From contig CALDBJ010000022.1 of the NCBI GenBank assembly GCA_937937835.1, forward strand, positions 1 to 16,050: a stretch of 16,050 bases of DNA, written 5' to 3'. The notes beneath the pieces are model-generated. The model was given only the letters and a program-made list of their open reading frames with translations, was not told the origin of the DNA and made no database searches. This stretch comes from an uncultured Collinsella sp. (GTDB lineage: Bacteria > Actinomycetota > Coriobacteriia > Coriobacteriales > Coriobacteriaceae). How positions within the stretch are numbered: position 1 is the stretch's first letter; every line of letters starts with the position of its first letter. A program made the translations under genes and the position numbers. Below, in pieces: positions 1 through 6,009 of the stretch.

Positions 1-14
1 CCGCACATGTGCGG
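1..14. repeat. 14-bp perfect palindrome at window edge
   Basis: CCGCACATGTGCGG is its own reverse complement. It lies 34 bases beyond the stop codon of the zinc-ribbon gene ending at 49. It may be part of a larger element or a regulatory site of the next gene, which is outside the window. No T-tract follows on the minus strand within the visible bases, so a terminator cannot be claimed. Confidence 0.4.
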
Positions 15-48
15 ATGAATGTGGGAGGTGTTCGGATGAAGTCGATAA

Positions 49-441
49 TCAAGGCATGACATTGATGTCGCGGGCGAGGCAATAGAGGAAGTAATATGAA
101 TAGATGCCGCAGGTCACGATGGAAAGCAGGAGCCAGCCGATCACGCCACGGTCGGTTTTAATCGGAGTATAGCCCATCGGGGCAGGTGCAGGCTGCTGAG
201 CATACTGCTGCTGACCGGTGTACTGCTGCTGCCCGGCGTACTGCTGCTGAGGCTGAGGCTGAACTGCCTGAACCGGAGTGGGCTGAATCTGCGTGGGCTG
301 CGGAGCAGGCTGGGGCTGAGGTGCAGGCTGCGGCGCGGGCTGTGGAGCAGGAGCAGCGGAAGCGGCACCGACGGCAGAACCGCAGACAGGGCAGAATTTG
401 GCATCATCCGAAATGGGAGAACCACAAGTGGGACAGAACAT
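49..441 (-). CDS. Zinc-ribbon membrane protein with Q/P-rich linker, DUF4234-like, possibly truncated
   Basis: A 130-residue protein. Residues 1-24 form a double-CxxC zinc ribbon (C3, C6, C17, C20). Residues about 25-88 are a Pro/Ala/Gln-rich linker with QQQY repeats. One hydrophobic segment follows (about 101-122), resembling the start of a DUF4234 domain (TDRG, LLSIVTCGIYSYYF, then DINVM). The protein stops at MP directly after that motif. From memory of the family, DUF4234 proteins usually continue with at least one more membrane segment, so this copy may be truncated or a short variant. No simple frameshift in the 48 visible bases restores the usual continuation. The ATG at 441 follows a strong AAGGAG site (about 448-455). 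No function is known; zinc ribbons of this kind often sit at the N-terminus of membrane proteins of unknown role in Actinobacteria and Firmicutes. It is separated from the upstream zinc-ribbon gene by a terminator, so it has its own promoter. Confidence 0.75.
   Translation of the reverse strand: MFCPTCGSPISDDAKFCPVCGSAVGAASAAPAPQPAPQPAPQPQPAPQPTQIQPTPVQAVQPQPQQQYAGQQQYTGQQQYAQQPAPAPMGYTPIKTDRGVIGWLLLSIVTCGIYSYYFLYCLARDINVMP
203..256 (-). repeat. Three 18-bp tandem repeats coding QQQYxG
   Basis: Three consecutive 18-bp units start at 203, 221 and 239. Each begins TACTGCTGCTG on the plus strand. They encode the repeated QQQYAG / QQQYTG / QQQYAQ stretch of the linker. The first two differ by two bases and the third is more diverged. 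Confidence 0.7.
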
Positions 442-458
442 AAGCCTCTCCTTTTCCT

Positions 459-475
459 AAGGCGTTGCACGCCTT
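459..475. repeat. Short inverted repeat just upstream of the zinc-ribbon gene RBS
   Basis: AAGGCGT, TGC, ACGCCTT: 7-bp perfect arms with a 3-base loop, lying in the 5' leader a few bases upstream of the Shine-Dalgarno sequence of the gene starting at 441. It could be a small leader hairpin or an operator half. Its function is unknown. Confidence 0.35.
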
Positions 476-516
476 CAAACCTTACACGTCTATGTTCTCA
501 ACAATAGCCGCGACGT

Positions 517-528
517 TGTTGCGCAACA
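517..528. promoter_or_regulatory. 12-bp palindrome in the promoter region of the DUF4234-like gene, candidate operator
   Basis: TGTTGCGCAACA is perfectly palindromic and lies 76-87 bases upstream of the ATG at 441, in a 195-bp non-coding gap (442-636). The gap also holds the upstream gene's terminator (594-628) and the leader hairpin (459-475). I could not assign clear -35/-10 boxes. A dimeric regulator site is a guess from symmetry and position. Confidence 0.3.
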
Positions 529-593
529 TTGACCAATTTCCGAGAAATATTGCTGCAACCGTTTTCCCAGGCATTTTCTTGCTTCCGCAGTAG

Positions 594-628
594 AAAAAGG
601 CACCCCGGGCTCAGTTGCCCAGGGCGCC
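594..628 (-). terminator. Rho-independent terminator of the AP-tail zinc-ribbon gene
   Basis: On the minus strand a 12-bp GC-rich stem (617-628 with 599-610, two G-U wobbles) and a 6-base loop are followed by TTTTT (598-594). It starts 9 bases after the stop codon at 637. Confidence 0.85.
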
Positions 629-636
629 TCGACCGA

Positions 637-2007
637 CTATTCGGTTTGATTGTTTTCGGCAGCAGGATTATCGCCCGGCTCATCCGCCGGCGTGGCAACG
701 GCATTCCAATCGGGTTCCGCAGGCGTCGCCTCGGGCGCCGGTACGGGTTCAGGGGCAGGTGCCGGAGCAGGTGCAGGCGCGGGTGCCGGGGCAGGTGCCG
801 GAGCAGGTGCAGGCGCGGGTGCCGGGGCAGGGGCAGGGGCAGCACAAGTGGCGGCCGTGGGATTGAACCCCGCAGGAGCAGGCTTCTTCTCACCCGGGAG
901 CACAAACGTCAGGACATCGTCGGCATCCTCATCGGCCCACTCGCTGGCATAGCGCGCGGCCCAGTAGCCAACGGCGCGATACTTGAGCATCTTGCCAAAC
1001 ACAGTCAGGAACACCGTGACAAAGGCAACGATCATCAAGAACAGGATGAGCGTAATGCCGCCGCCCTCGATGATTGCCTCAAGACCCGTGGGGCGATAGT
1101 AATAGCTATACATACCAAACGTAGCAATGGCGCCAAAGATGGCGGTGAAGATCCACGTGATGATGTGCGACACGATGCCCGTCAAAAACTCGGGAAGAAT
1201 CGAGGCGCAGAATAGCTTGCCCAGGTTGGCCTTATAAGACTTCCAGACCTTCTCGAGCGAAAACGCGCTTTCCACGCGCCCCGCGACGGCAAAGTGCATC
1301 ACGGCGGCATCACCAAACATCTTAAAGAAGATGCCCAGTACCACCGACACGATCATGGCAAAGACGAGCAGGCCCATCGAGCCGAAGAGTGCGGCCTCGA
1401 GACCGCTCGAACCATTGAAATAATATGAACCGACGGCACCGATCACGACGCTCTCGATAGCCGAGAACACCACGCCAATCACCGGAATAATGGCCACGAA
1501 CTCGAGCACACCGGTAATGACAGACGAGAAAATGCCCAATCCAAACGAGGTCGAGCGCAACAGCGGACGCTCCATGCCGTTATCATCCTTGAGCGACAGG
1601 TCACGACCCCACTCGATGGCAAAGCCCGCACCGCACACGCTTGCCACACACGCGAGCAAAAAGCCAATGGCCGCTGCGATACCGCCGATAACGGGGATAA
1701 ACAGCACCAGCACCGAGACAACACAGATCAGCGCCGGCAAAAAGGCGATCTGGCATACGCGAACCAAGGCGCCGGGAACCTTGAGCATGTCGTTGAAGGC
1801 CTGCGCCATGCAGCCCTTGGGCGCGTTCATAGCCGGCTGGGGCGCAACGAACGGCTGCGGCTGCGGCTGGGCAAACGGCTGACCCTGCGGCTGAGGTTGA
1901 GCTTGCGGAGCGGGACCGGCGGCCTTAACCTCGGTATTAGGGGCACCGCACACGCCGCAGAACTTGTCGTTATCGCCCATGGGGGCGCCACACTGCGAAC
2001 AGAACAT
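637..2007 (-). CDS. Zinc-ribbon polytopic membrane protein (DUF4013-like) with long Ala-Pro tail
   Basis: A 456-residue protein. The chosen ATG at 2007 begins MFCSQCG, is preceded by GAAGGGA about 8 bases upstream, and matches the start of the neighbouring zinc-ribbon protein. A longer reading from 2100 has no such support. Order of parts: zinc ribbon (C3, C6, C17, C20), P/Q-rich linker to about residue 65, then about six hydrophobic segments resembling DUF4013 (for example the stretch with MHFAVAGRVESAFSLEKVWKSY). An acidic cytosolic stretch follows, then a low-complexity (AP)n tail of about 30 residues, then an acidic end rich in D, E and N. The function is unknown. Family membership is recognised by eye, and I am more certain of the architecture than of the family name. 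Both zinc-ribbon genes here share cysteine spacing but have different membrane domains, suggesting a modular head. A terminator follows directly. Confidence 0.8.
   Translation of the reverse strand: MFCSQCGAPMGDNDKFCGVCGAPNTEVKAAGPAPQAQPQPQGQPFAQPQPQPFVAPQPAMNAPKGCMAQAFNDMLKVPGALVRVCQIAFLPALICVVSVLVLFIPVIGGIAAAIGFLLACVASVCGAGFAIEWGRDLSLKDDNGMERPLLRSTSFGLGIFSSVITGVLEFVAIIPVIGVVFSAIESVVIGAVGSYYFNGSSGLEAALFGSMGLLVFAMIVSVVLGIFFKMFGDAAVMHFAVAGRVESAFSLEKVWKSYKANLGKLFCASILPEFLTGIVSHIITWIFTAIFGAIATFGMYSYYYRPTGLEAIIEGGGITLILFLMIVAFVTVFLTVFGKMLKYRAVGYWAARYASEWADEDADDVLTFVLPGEKKPAPAGFNPTAATCAAPAPAPAPAPAPAPAPAPAPAPAPAPAPAPEPVPAPEATPAEPDWNAVATPADEPGDNPAAENNQTE
752..823 (-). repeat. Perfect tandem duplication of a 36-bp unit in the AP tail
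   Basis: Bases 752-787 and 788-823 are identical over 36 bp, equal to 12 residues (six Ala-Pro pairs) on the minus strand. They are followed by shorter GGGGCA steps (824-841). Identity at wobble positions points to recent slippage or duplication rather than codon-level selection alone. Confidence 0.85.
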
Positions 2008-2156
2008 CGAAATCATCCCTTCGTATCTAGAGCGAATCACCTGGATCGCAAACGATGTCTTTGGCATCATTATCGCCCAATGTGGGGACAAATACCGCAA
2101 GATGACCGATTTGCAACGTAGCCGGTTTGTTCAATGATTCGAAGGGTACGACCGGG

Positions 2157-3179
2157 CTAGTTCGTGCCGCGGAAGCCCTTGCCGACGATTTCGGAGCTAT
2201 CGACGATGGTGATGAAGGCGCCAGGGTCAATCTCGCGGGCATAGCGGCGCAGTTGCACTGCCTCGCGACGGCTCAGCACGCTCATGATCACCGTGACGCA
2301 CTTGCCCGAGAAAGCGCCGTAGCCACGGCTGATCGTTGCCGTGCGGTTGAGATGCTTGACGATAAACTCCTCGACTTTAAGGGGCTCGGAGCAAATGATC
2401 GTGCAGACCTTACGAAGGTGAATGCTCTCGATAGCCTTGTCGACCACAAGCGTCTTGGCAAACAGACCGAGCACGCAGTACAGACCGACGCGCGGGCCAT
2501 ACAGGAAAGCCGCGATGGTCACGATGCCGATATCGACCAGCAACAGGGCACGGCCGATCTCAAGCGTCGTGCGGCGTTTGAGAATCATGGCAAGGATGTC
2601 GGTGCCGCCCGTCGAGGCGCCAATGTCAAAGACAATGGCACTGCCCAGCGCCGGCAAGATGACGGCAAAACACAGGTCGAGCCACATATCGCCCGTCATC
2701 GAAACATCCGTCGGAATGAAGAGCTCAAACAGCGAGACGTAGGCCGAAAGCGCAAACGAGGCAAAGACACTCCAAAGGATTGCCCTGCGCTCCAAAAAGA
2801 TAAAACCCAGGATGACCAGGACCGCGTTGATAATCCACATAAAGACGCCGACGGGCAGAGTCGGGAACAGCGTGGAAAGAATGACCGACACGCCCGAGGT
2901 GCCGCCGAAGGCAAAGTGATTGGGGGTTTTAAAGGCCACGATGGCAAAGGCCGTGAGGACCAGGCCCAGATTGAGCTCGGCAAAAAAGCGCGGAAAGCCT
3001 GGTTCCTGGCTGCGCTTGCGGCCGGCGCGCTCGCCACGTTCGATATCCTCGCGACCGACAACGCGCTCCATCGGCACCACCGGAGGACGATGCATCTCCT
3101 CGGCGGCACGCGACGCCGCCTCTGCCGCAGCGGCTTCAATCGCCCATGCCTTGCTTTCGGTCTCGTGTTCGTCGGCCAT
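2157..3179 (-). CDS. YitT-family membrane protein (DUF161 + DUF2179)
   Basis: A 340-residue protein. Residues 1-62 are a charged, Ala/Glu-rich N-terminal extension without membrane character. About five membrane segments follow (about 66-240) with YitT-type motifs: NHFAFGGTSGVSVIL near 86 and GASTGGTDILAMIL near 188. The C-terminal soluble domain (about 255-330) has the DUF2179 look (ISRGYGAFSG, VTVIMSVLSRREAVQLRR, DPGAFITIVDSSEIVGKGF). The family is widespread in Firmicutes and Actinobacteria and has no agreed biochemical function; a transport or signalling role is only inferred. The ATG at 3179 has GAGGGG 9 bases upstream. The N-terminal extension is longer than in typical YitT proteins (about 280-290 residues). 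Internal Met codons (residues 30 and 37) could give a shorter form, but the GC-rich coding pattern extends to the first ATG. Confidence 0.9.
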   Translation of the reverse strand: MADEHETESKAWAIEAAAAEAASRAAEEMHRPPVVPMERVVGREDIERGERAGRKRSQEPGFPRFFAELNLGLVLTAFAIVAFKTPNHFAFGGTSGVSVILSTLFPTLPVGVFMWIINAVLVILGFIFLERRAILWSVFASFALSAYVSLFELFIPTDVSMTGDMWLDLCFAVILPALGSAIVFDIGASTGGTDILAMILKRRTTLEIGRALLLVDIGIVTIAAFLYGPRVGLYCVLGLFAKTLVVDKAIESIHLRKVCTIICSEPLKVEEFIVKHLNRTATISRGYGAFSGKCVTVIMSVLSRREAVQLRRYAREIDPGAFITIVDSSEIVGKGFRGTN

Positions 3180-3295
3180 TACGGCAACCCCTCGTTAACA
3201 ATTTGGAAACAATGCGCCCATTAGGGTAACGCGGAACGCGAAGATTGCAACCCTTAGTTAGACGAGCGGTATGCCTGCATCGGGGGCATACAAAT

Positions 3296-3333
3296 AACGG
3301 CCGGCCGCACATACATCCGTGCGACCGGCCGTT
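3296..3333 (-). terminator. Strong hairpin after the asp23 cassette, probable terminator
   Basis: A 15-bp stem (3296-3310 with 3319-3333) surrounds an 8-base loop. The single non-Watson-Crick pair is a G-U wobble on the minus strand but a C/A mismatch on the plus strand, which favours minus-strand use. The minus strand continues TATTTGTAT, a weak U-tract. It lies about 50 bases downstream of the asp23 stop. Confidence 0.65.
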
Positions 3334-3351
3334 TGACGTTTTCGCAGATAA

Positions 3352-3386
3352 AACCTGCCAAAATAAACATCCCTTTTTGGTAGGTT
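3352..3386 (-). repeat. Variable-stem hairpin element, copy 1, overlapping the asp23 stop codon
   Basis: 12-bp arms (3352-3363 with 3375-3386, one G-T wobble or mismatch) enclose an 11-base loop that reads AGGGATGTTTA on the minus strand. The TAA stop of asp23 (3387-3385) overlaps the outer end of the arm. The arms match copy 3 (8213-8251) apart from one base, while the loop lacks the CAG of the other copies. Confidence 0.7.
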
Positions 3387-3912
3387 ACTCGTGCTGGCTG
3401 GTGCGATGCTCGTACTCCTCGGGGGTGATGACATCCTCGATGCGCAGGTTGACGCCCGCCACCTCAAGGCCGGTCATCGCGGCCAGACGCTCGGTGACGC
3501 GCGCCTTAACGTCGTCAAAGATCGCAGGCGCATAGGCGCCGTACTCGATGATGACCGAGATGTTGACGACCACGCGGTTGTCATCGGTGACCTCAACCGT
3601 CACGCCCTTGGTCAGGTTCTCGGCACCAAACTGCTCCTGCACAAAGTGCATGAGGTTGCCCTTCATGCCCAGGACGTGCGGCACCTCGCGGGTGGCCATG
3701 GCGACGATCTTCTCGATCACGCCGTTGGAATAGGTCAGCGAGTCCTCGGACTCGTCCGCCTCCTCGTCCATCTCCTCGTTGTCCTCATCCGCATCGGACT
3801 CGGCCTCGACGAGCGCCTCGTCCTCGAGCGTTACGTCCTCCGCCTCGGCGGCGACGGCCTCATTCGCCTCGAGCTCGGTATCGGCTACATCGACCTTCGT
3901 GTTAAAAGCCAT
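3385..3912 (-). CDS. asp23: Asp23/Gls24 family envelope stress protein
   Basis: A 175-residue protein. Residues 1-58 are a highly acidic, probably disordered extension (runs of D and E). Residues about 59-165 match the Asp23/Gls24 (DUF322) domain: TYSNGVIEKIVAMATREVPHV at its start, the central VTVEVTDDNRVVVNISVIIEYG strand pair, and GLEVAGVNLRIEDV near the end. In Staphylococcus the homologue is an abundant alkaline-shock protein anchored to the membrane by AmaP. Genes for an AmaP-like protein and a DUF2273 protein lie directly upstream in the same direction, which supports the call. The ATG at 3912 follows AAGGAGG with 4-base spacing, the strongest ribosome site in the window, suggesting high expression. 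The stop codon lies in a repeated hairpin element (3352-3386). Confidence 0.93.
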   Translation of the reverse strand: MAFNTKVDVADTELEANEAVAAEAEDVTLEDEALVEAESDADEDNEEMDEEADESEDSLTYSNGVIEKIVAMATREVPHVLGMKGNLMHFVQEQFGAENLTKGVTVEVTDDNRVVVNISVIIEYGAYAPAIFDDVKARVTERLAAMTGLEVAGVNLRIEDVITPEEYEHRTSQHE

Positions 3913-3956
3913 GGTTCCTCCTTATGCCTGCCGCGGATGCGACAGTCGAATACATA

Positions 3957-4334
3957 TTAGCGGCCGCTAAACAGACGGCCGAAGAAGTTGACGATACCGT
4001 TCTCGCCGTCGCGAATCTGGCCGATTACGGCGCCGATCAGCACAAAGAATGCGATGACGAGCGTGTCCCACAGGCCCAACGTAAGTACCAGCACGGCGAG
4101 GATAAAGCCTGCCAAGGCGCCGAGCGTAGTGTTGGGGTGGCGCACGGCGTAGCTCCAGATAGCAGCGCCCGTACCTTTGATGAGACCCATGGCCTCGTCA
4201 AAGTCGTTGGCGGCGCTGTCGTGCTGCTCGCCGGCCTCGGGCTTGGTGTCGGCGGACTCGCCTGCCGGCGTAGCGTTCTGGTCGATCGTCAAGCGCGGCG
4301 TACGGGCGGTCTTGTCTTGGTTGGTATCACTCAC
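3957..4334 (-). CDS. DUF2273 small membrane protein of the Asp23-AmaP cassette
   Basis: A 125-residue protein starting at GTG 4334 (VSDTNQDKT). This start overlaps the end of amaP by 8 bases and has GGAGG 6 bases upstream inside the amaP coding sequence. A longer reading from 4553 would lie wholly within amaP and is not credible. Residues 1-48 are polar and probably disordered. Residues about 58-100 hold two closely spaced hydrophobic segments (TTLGALAGFILAVLVLTLGL, then TLVIAFFVLIGAVIGQ). They are followed by the charged loop RDGEN and the FFGRLFSGR end typical of DUF2273. In Gram-positives this family is a constant neighbour of asp23 and amaP and probably belongs to the same membrane assembly. 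Translational coupling to amaP is likely. Confidence 0.88.
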   Translation of the reverse strand: MSDTNQDKTARTPRLTIDQNATPAGESADTKPEAGEQHDSAANDFDEAMGLIKGTGAAIWSYAVRHPNTTLGALAGFILAVLVLTLGLWDTLVIAFFVLIGAVIGQIRDGENGIVNFFGRLFSGR

Positions 4335-4872
4335 CGGAAACCTCCACGGTCTGGACGGTAGTCTTGGACGGCAAAAAACGGACGCGCGCGGTCGTGCCCG
4401 GCGTGCCGAGCATGGTGTCGCAGGCCTTCTCGATGCGCTGCTGCATCGAGAAGGCAAGAGCGGCAACGTCCTTATCATCGAGCGCGATGGCTTCGACCTT
4501 AAAACGAACGCGCGACTCGTCGGAGCCTTGAACGCGCGCCTCGATATGCTCAACCATCACGCGATCATCGCACTCTGCCGCGGCACGGGCGCACGAGGAA
4601 AGCGCTGCGAGCGTGACCTCGATATTGCGCTCCCCCGCCGGATGCACGCAGGACGGCTCGCGACGCGCGAACATCAGGCGGAAAAAACCGATGAGCACGC
4701 CAAGCGCCACGATAGCGGCGCACACCGTAACGACGACGCGAGGCATGGTGTCACGCAACAGCAGCATAAAGCGATACGTATACGGTCCCCAGAACTGGCA
4801 GACAAGCGTACCCAGCGCCACGATGGAGGCGGCAAGATACACGATCGCTAGGGCTCGTTTGAGTACGCGCAC
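4327..4872 (-). CDS. amaP: Alkaline shock response membrane anchor protein AmaP
   Basis: A 181-residue protein if started at GTG 4872, which has AAGGGAG 5 bases upstream and begins directly before the first membrane segment (VRVLKRALAIVYLAAS). ATG codons at 4920 and 4923 are alternatives but have no ribosome site and fall within a TATAAT/terminator tract. Two N-terminal membrane helices (about 5-25 and 42-65) are followed by a cytosolic alpha/beta domain. That domain contains IEVTLAALSSCARAAAE and a C-terminal TTVQTVEVSGE strand, as in AmaP/DUF322-related anchors. The known role in Staphylococcus is holding Asp23 at the membrane. It is first in the cassette with the DUF2273 and asp23 genes. 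The AmaP call rests on topology, length and neighbours as much as on sequence. Confidence 0.8.
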   Translation of the reverse strand: MRVLKRALAIVYLAASIVALGTLVCQFWGPYTYRFMLLLRDTMPRVVVTVCAAIVALGVLIGFFRLMFARREPSCVHPAGERNIEVTLAALSSCARAAAECDDRVMVEHIEARVQGSDESRVRFKVEAIALDDKDVAALAFSMQQRIEKACDTMLGTPGTTARVRFLPSKTTVQTVEVSGE

Positions 4873-4921
4873 GCGCGCTCCCTTCAGGTTTCGGTCCACA
4901 GAATGCAAAACGATTCGCATC

Positions 4922-4927
4922 ATTATA
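4922..4927 (-). promoter_or_regulatory. Possible -10 box of the amaP cassette
   Basis: The minus strand reads TTTTATAATG, giving a perfect TATAAT at 4927-4922. It is built from the U-tract of the yebC terminator. Transcription from here would start near 4915 and give a short leader before the GTG at 4872. No recognisable -35 box sits 16-18 bases upstream, because that region is the terminator stem, so the match may be coincidental. Confidence 0.35.
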
Positions 4928-4968
4928 AAAGAGCCGGGTCCGGTGCCATACGCACGCGGATCCGGCTC
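4925..4968 (-). terminator. Terminator downstream of yebC
   Basis: A 12-bp stem (4957-4968 with 4931-4942, one mismatch on the minus strand) encloses a loop that itself holds a GTGC/GCAC pairing. TTTTAT follows (4930-4925). It ends transcription of yebC just before the amaP cassette. Confidence 0.75.
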
Positions 4969-5013
4969 ATCTATTCCACGAGGCTTGCATGCTCGCTTCA
5001 TTATGCCCAGATA

Positions 5014-5033
5014 TGCACGGCTTAACCCGTGCA
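5014..5033 (-). repeat. Hairpin directly after the yebC stop codon
   Basis: TGCACGG, a 6-base loop, CCGTGCA: perfect 7-bp arms 4 bases beyond the yebC stop. There is no U-tract. It may stabilise the transcript end or add to the terminator at 4925-4968. Confidence 0.4.
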
Positions 5034-5037
5034 GGCG

Positions 5038-5844
5038 CTACTCCTCCTCGAGGGCAGCGATGACCTCGTCGGTCATGTCCATGGTGCTGTAGACGTCCTG
5101 GACGTCGTCGAGCTCCTCGAGACGGTCGATAAGGCGCTGGACCTTCTTGGCGTCGGCGCCGGAGACCTCGGTCGGGGTAGTCGGGACCATGGTGGTCTCG
5201 GAGCCCTTGACCTGGACGCCCTGCTCCTCGAGCGCCTTGGAGACAGCCATGACCTCGTTGGCAGTAGTCCAGACGATCCACTCCTCGCCGGCGTCCTCGT
5301 AGTCCTCGCCACCGGCCTCGGCGATGGCCATCATGAACTCATCCTCGTCACCGGCAGCACCGTTGGCGATCATGGTCTCCTTCTTGGCGTTCTCGTCCAG
5401 GATCTCCTTGGCGACGACGATCTGGCCCTTGCGCTCAAACTGGAAGGCGACGGAGCCGGAGGTGCCCAGGTTGCCACCAGCGTGGGAGAAGGCGGAACGG
5501 ACATCGGCGGCGGTGCGGTTGCGGTTATCGGTCAGGCAGTCGACGTAGACGGCGACACCGGCGGGACCGTAGCCCTCGTACACGATGTTCTCGTAGACGG
5601 CGGCGTCGGCACCCGAACCGAAGGCCTTGTCGATAGCGGACTTGATCTTGTCCTTGGGCATGGACTGAGCCTTGGCCTTGGCAACGGCAGCGGCGAGGCT
5701 GGCGTTGTTCTCGGGCAGCGGGTCGCCGCCGAGACGGGCAGCAACGGTGATGTTGCGGCTCAGCTTGGAGAAGAGGGCGGAACGCTTGGCGTCCTGCGCG
5801 CCCTTACGATGCTTGGTTGTGGCCCACTTAGAGTGTCCGGACAT
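5038..5844 (-). CDS. yebC: YebC/PmpR (TACO1) family protein
   Basis: A 268-residue protein starting MSGHSKWATTKHRKGAQDAKR, the hallmark YebC N-terminus. It continues through LSRNITVAARLGGDPLPENNASL, MPKDKIKSAIDKAFG, YENIVYEGYGPAGVAVYVDCLTDNRNRTAADVRSAFSHAGGNLG, and ends with the acidic LDDVQDVYSTMD region. Homologues were first described as DNA-binding regulators (PmpR) and more recently as ribosome-associated factors that help translate proline-rich stretches. The length is slightly above the usual 240-250. The extra residues lie around 168-185 (AKEILDENAKKETMIANG), between two conserved blocks. The ATG at 5844 has AGGAGA 5 bases upstream. The gene is monocistronic, with its own terminator. 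Two neighbouring zinc-ribbon proteins in the window carry long Pro-rich tracts, a conceivable class of target, but this link is inference only. Confidence 0.96.
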   Translation of the reverse strand: MSGHSKWATTKHRKGAQDAKRSALFSKLSRNITVAARLGGDPLPENNASLAAAVAKAKAQSMPKDKIKSAIDKAFGSGADAAVYENIVYEGYGPAGVAVYVDCLTDNRNRTAADVRSAFSHAGGNLGTSGSVAFQFERKGQIVVAKEILDENAKKETMIANGAAGDEDEFMMAIAEAGGEDYEDAGEEWIVWTTANEVMAVSKALEEQGVQVKGSETTMVPTTPTEVSGADAKKVQRLIDRLEELDDVQDVYSTMDMTDEVIAALEEE

Positions 5845-5975
5845 ACGTGTCTCCTATCGGTTTCGACCTAAAGCCCAGCGCAGATGCTCGGGCAATATAA
5901 ACAAACGTCGTTATGATATACCTACTGGCCTGCGAGATAAACCCCAAAATGAAGGCGTCGTGATGATACAGCCCC

Positions 5976-6008
5976 TTGGTGCAAAGTAACCTGTCCCCTT
6001 TGCACCAA
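5976..6008 (-). repeat. Variable-stem hairpin element, copy 2, after the DUF6020-type gene
   Basis: Perfect 11-bp arms TTGGTGCAAAG / CTTTGCACCAA (5976-5986 with 5998-6008) enclose an 11-base loop that reads GGGACAGGTTA on the minus strand. It begins 1 base after the TAA stop at 6012-6010. The minus strand then runs GGGGCTG, so there is no U-tract. Confidence 0.8.
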
Positions 6009-6009
6009 A

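Noticed and set aside
752..841. Regular GC-rich repeats considered as a CRISPR array
   Set aside because: The repeats are tandem without spacers and in frame with an Ala-Pro coding tract.
2084..2094. GGGGACAAATA upstream of the DUF4013-like gene as another copy of the hairpin core
   Set aside because: No complementary arms flank it, and it lacks the CAGG part of the core.
2127..3224. Plus-strand open frame of 365 codons opposite the YitT gene
   Set aside because: It is antisense to a recognised membrane protein; its polar D/H/R-rich composition mirrors the hydrophobic codons on the other strand.
3957..4553. A 198-residue start for the DUF2273 protein
   Set aside because: The first 73 codons lie inside amaP in another frame, and the GTG at 4334 has a well-placed GGAGG site.
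5029..5871. Plus-strand open frame of 280 codons opposite yebC
   Set aside because: It is an L/V/G/D-rich mirror of yebC, which is certain from its N-terminal signature.
5845..5975. Promoter for yebC
   Set aside because: AT-rich hexamers (TATATT, TATCAT) are present, but none has a matching -35 box at suitable spacing, so no site is claimed.
5976..6008. Hairpins at 5976-6008 and 8290-8332 considered as rho-independent terminators
   Set aside because: No U-tract follows either stem in the gene direction, and the loop is conserved between them while the stems are not, which is unlike ordinary terminators.
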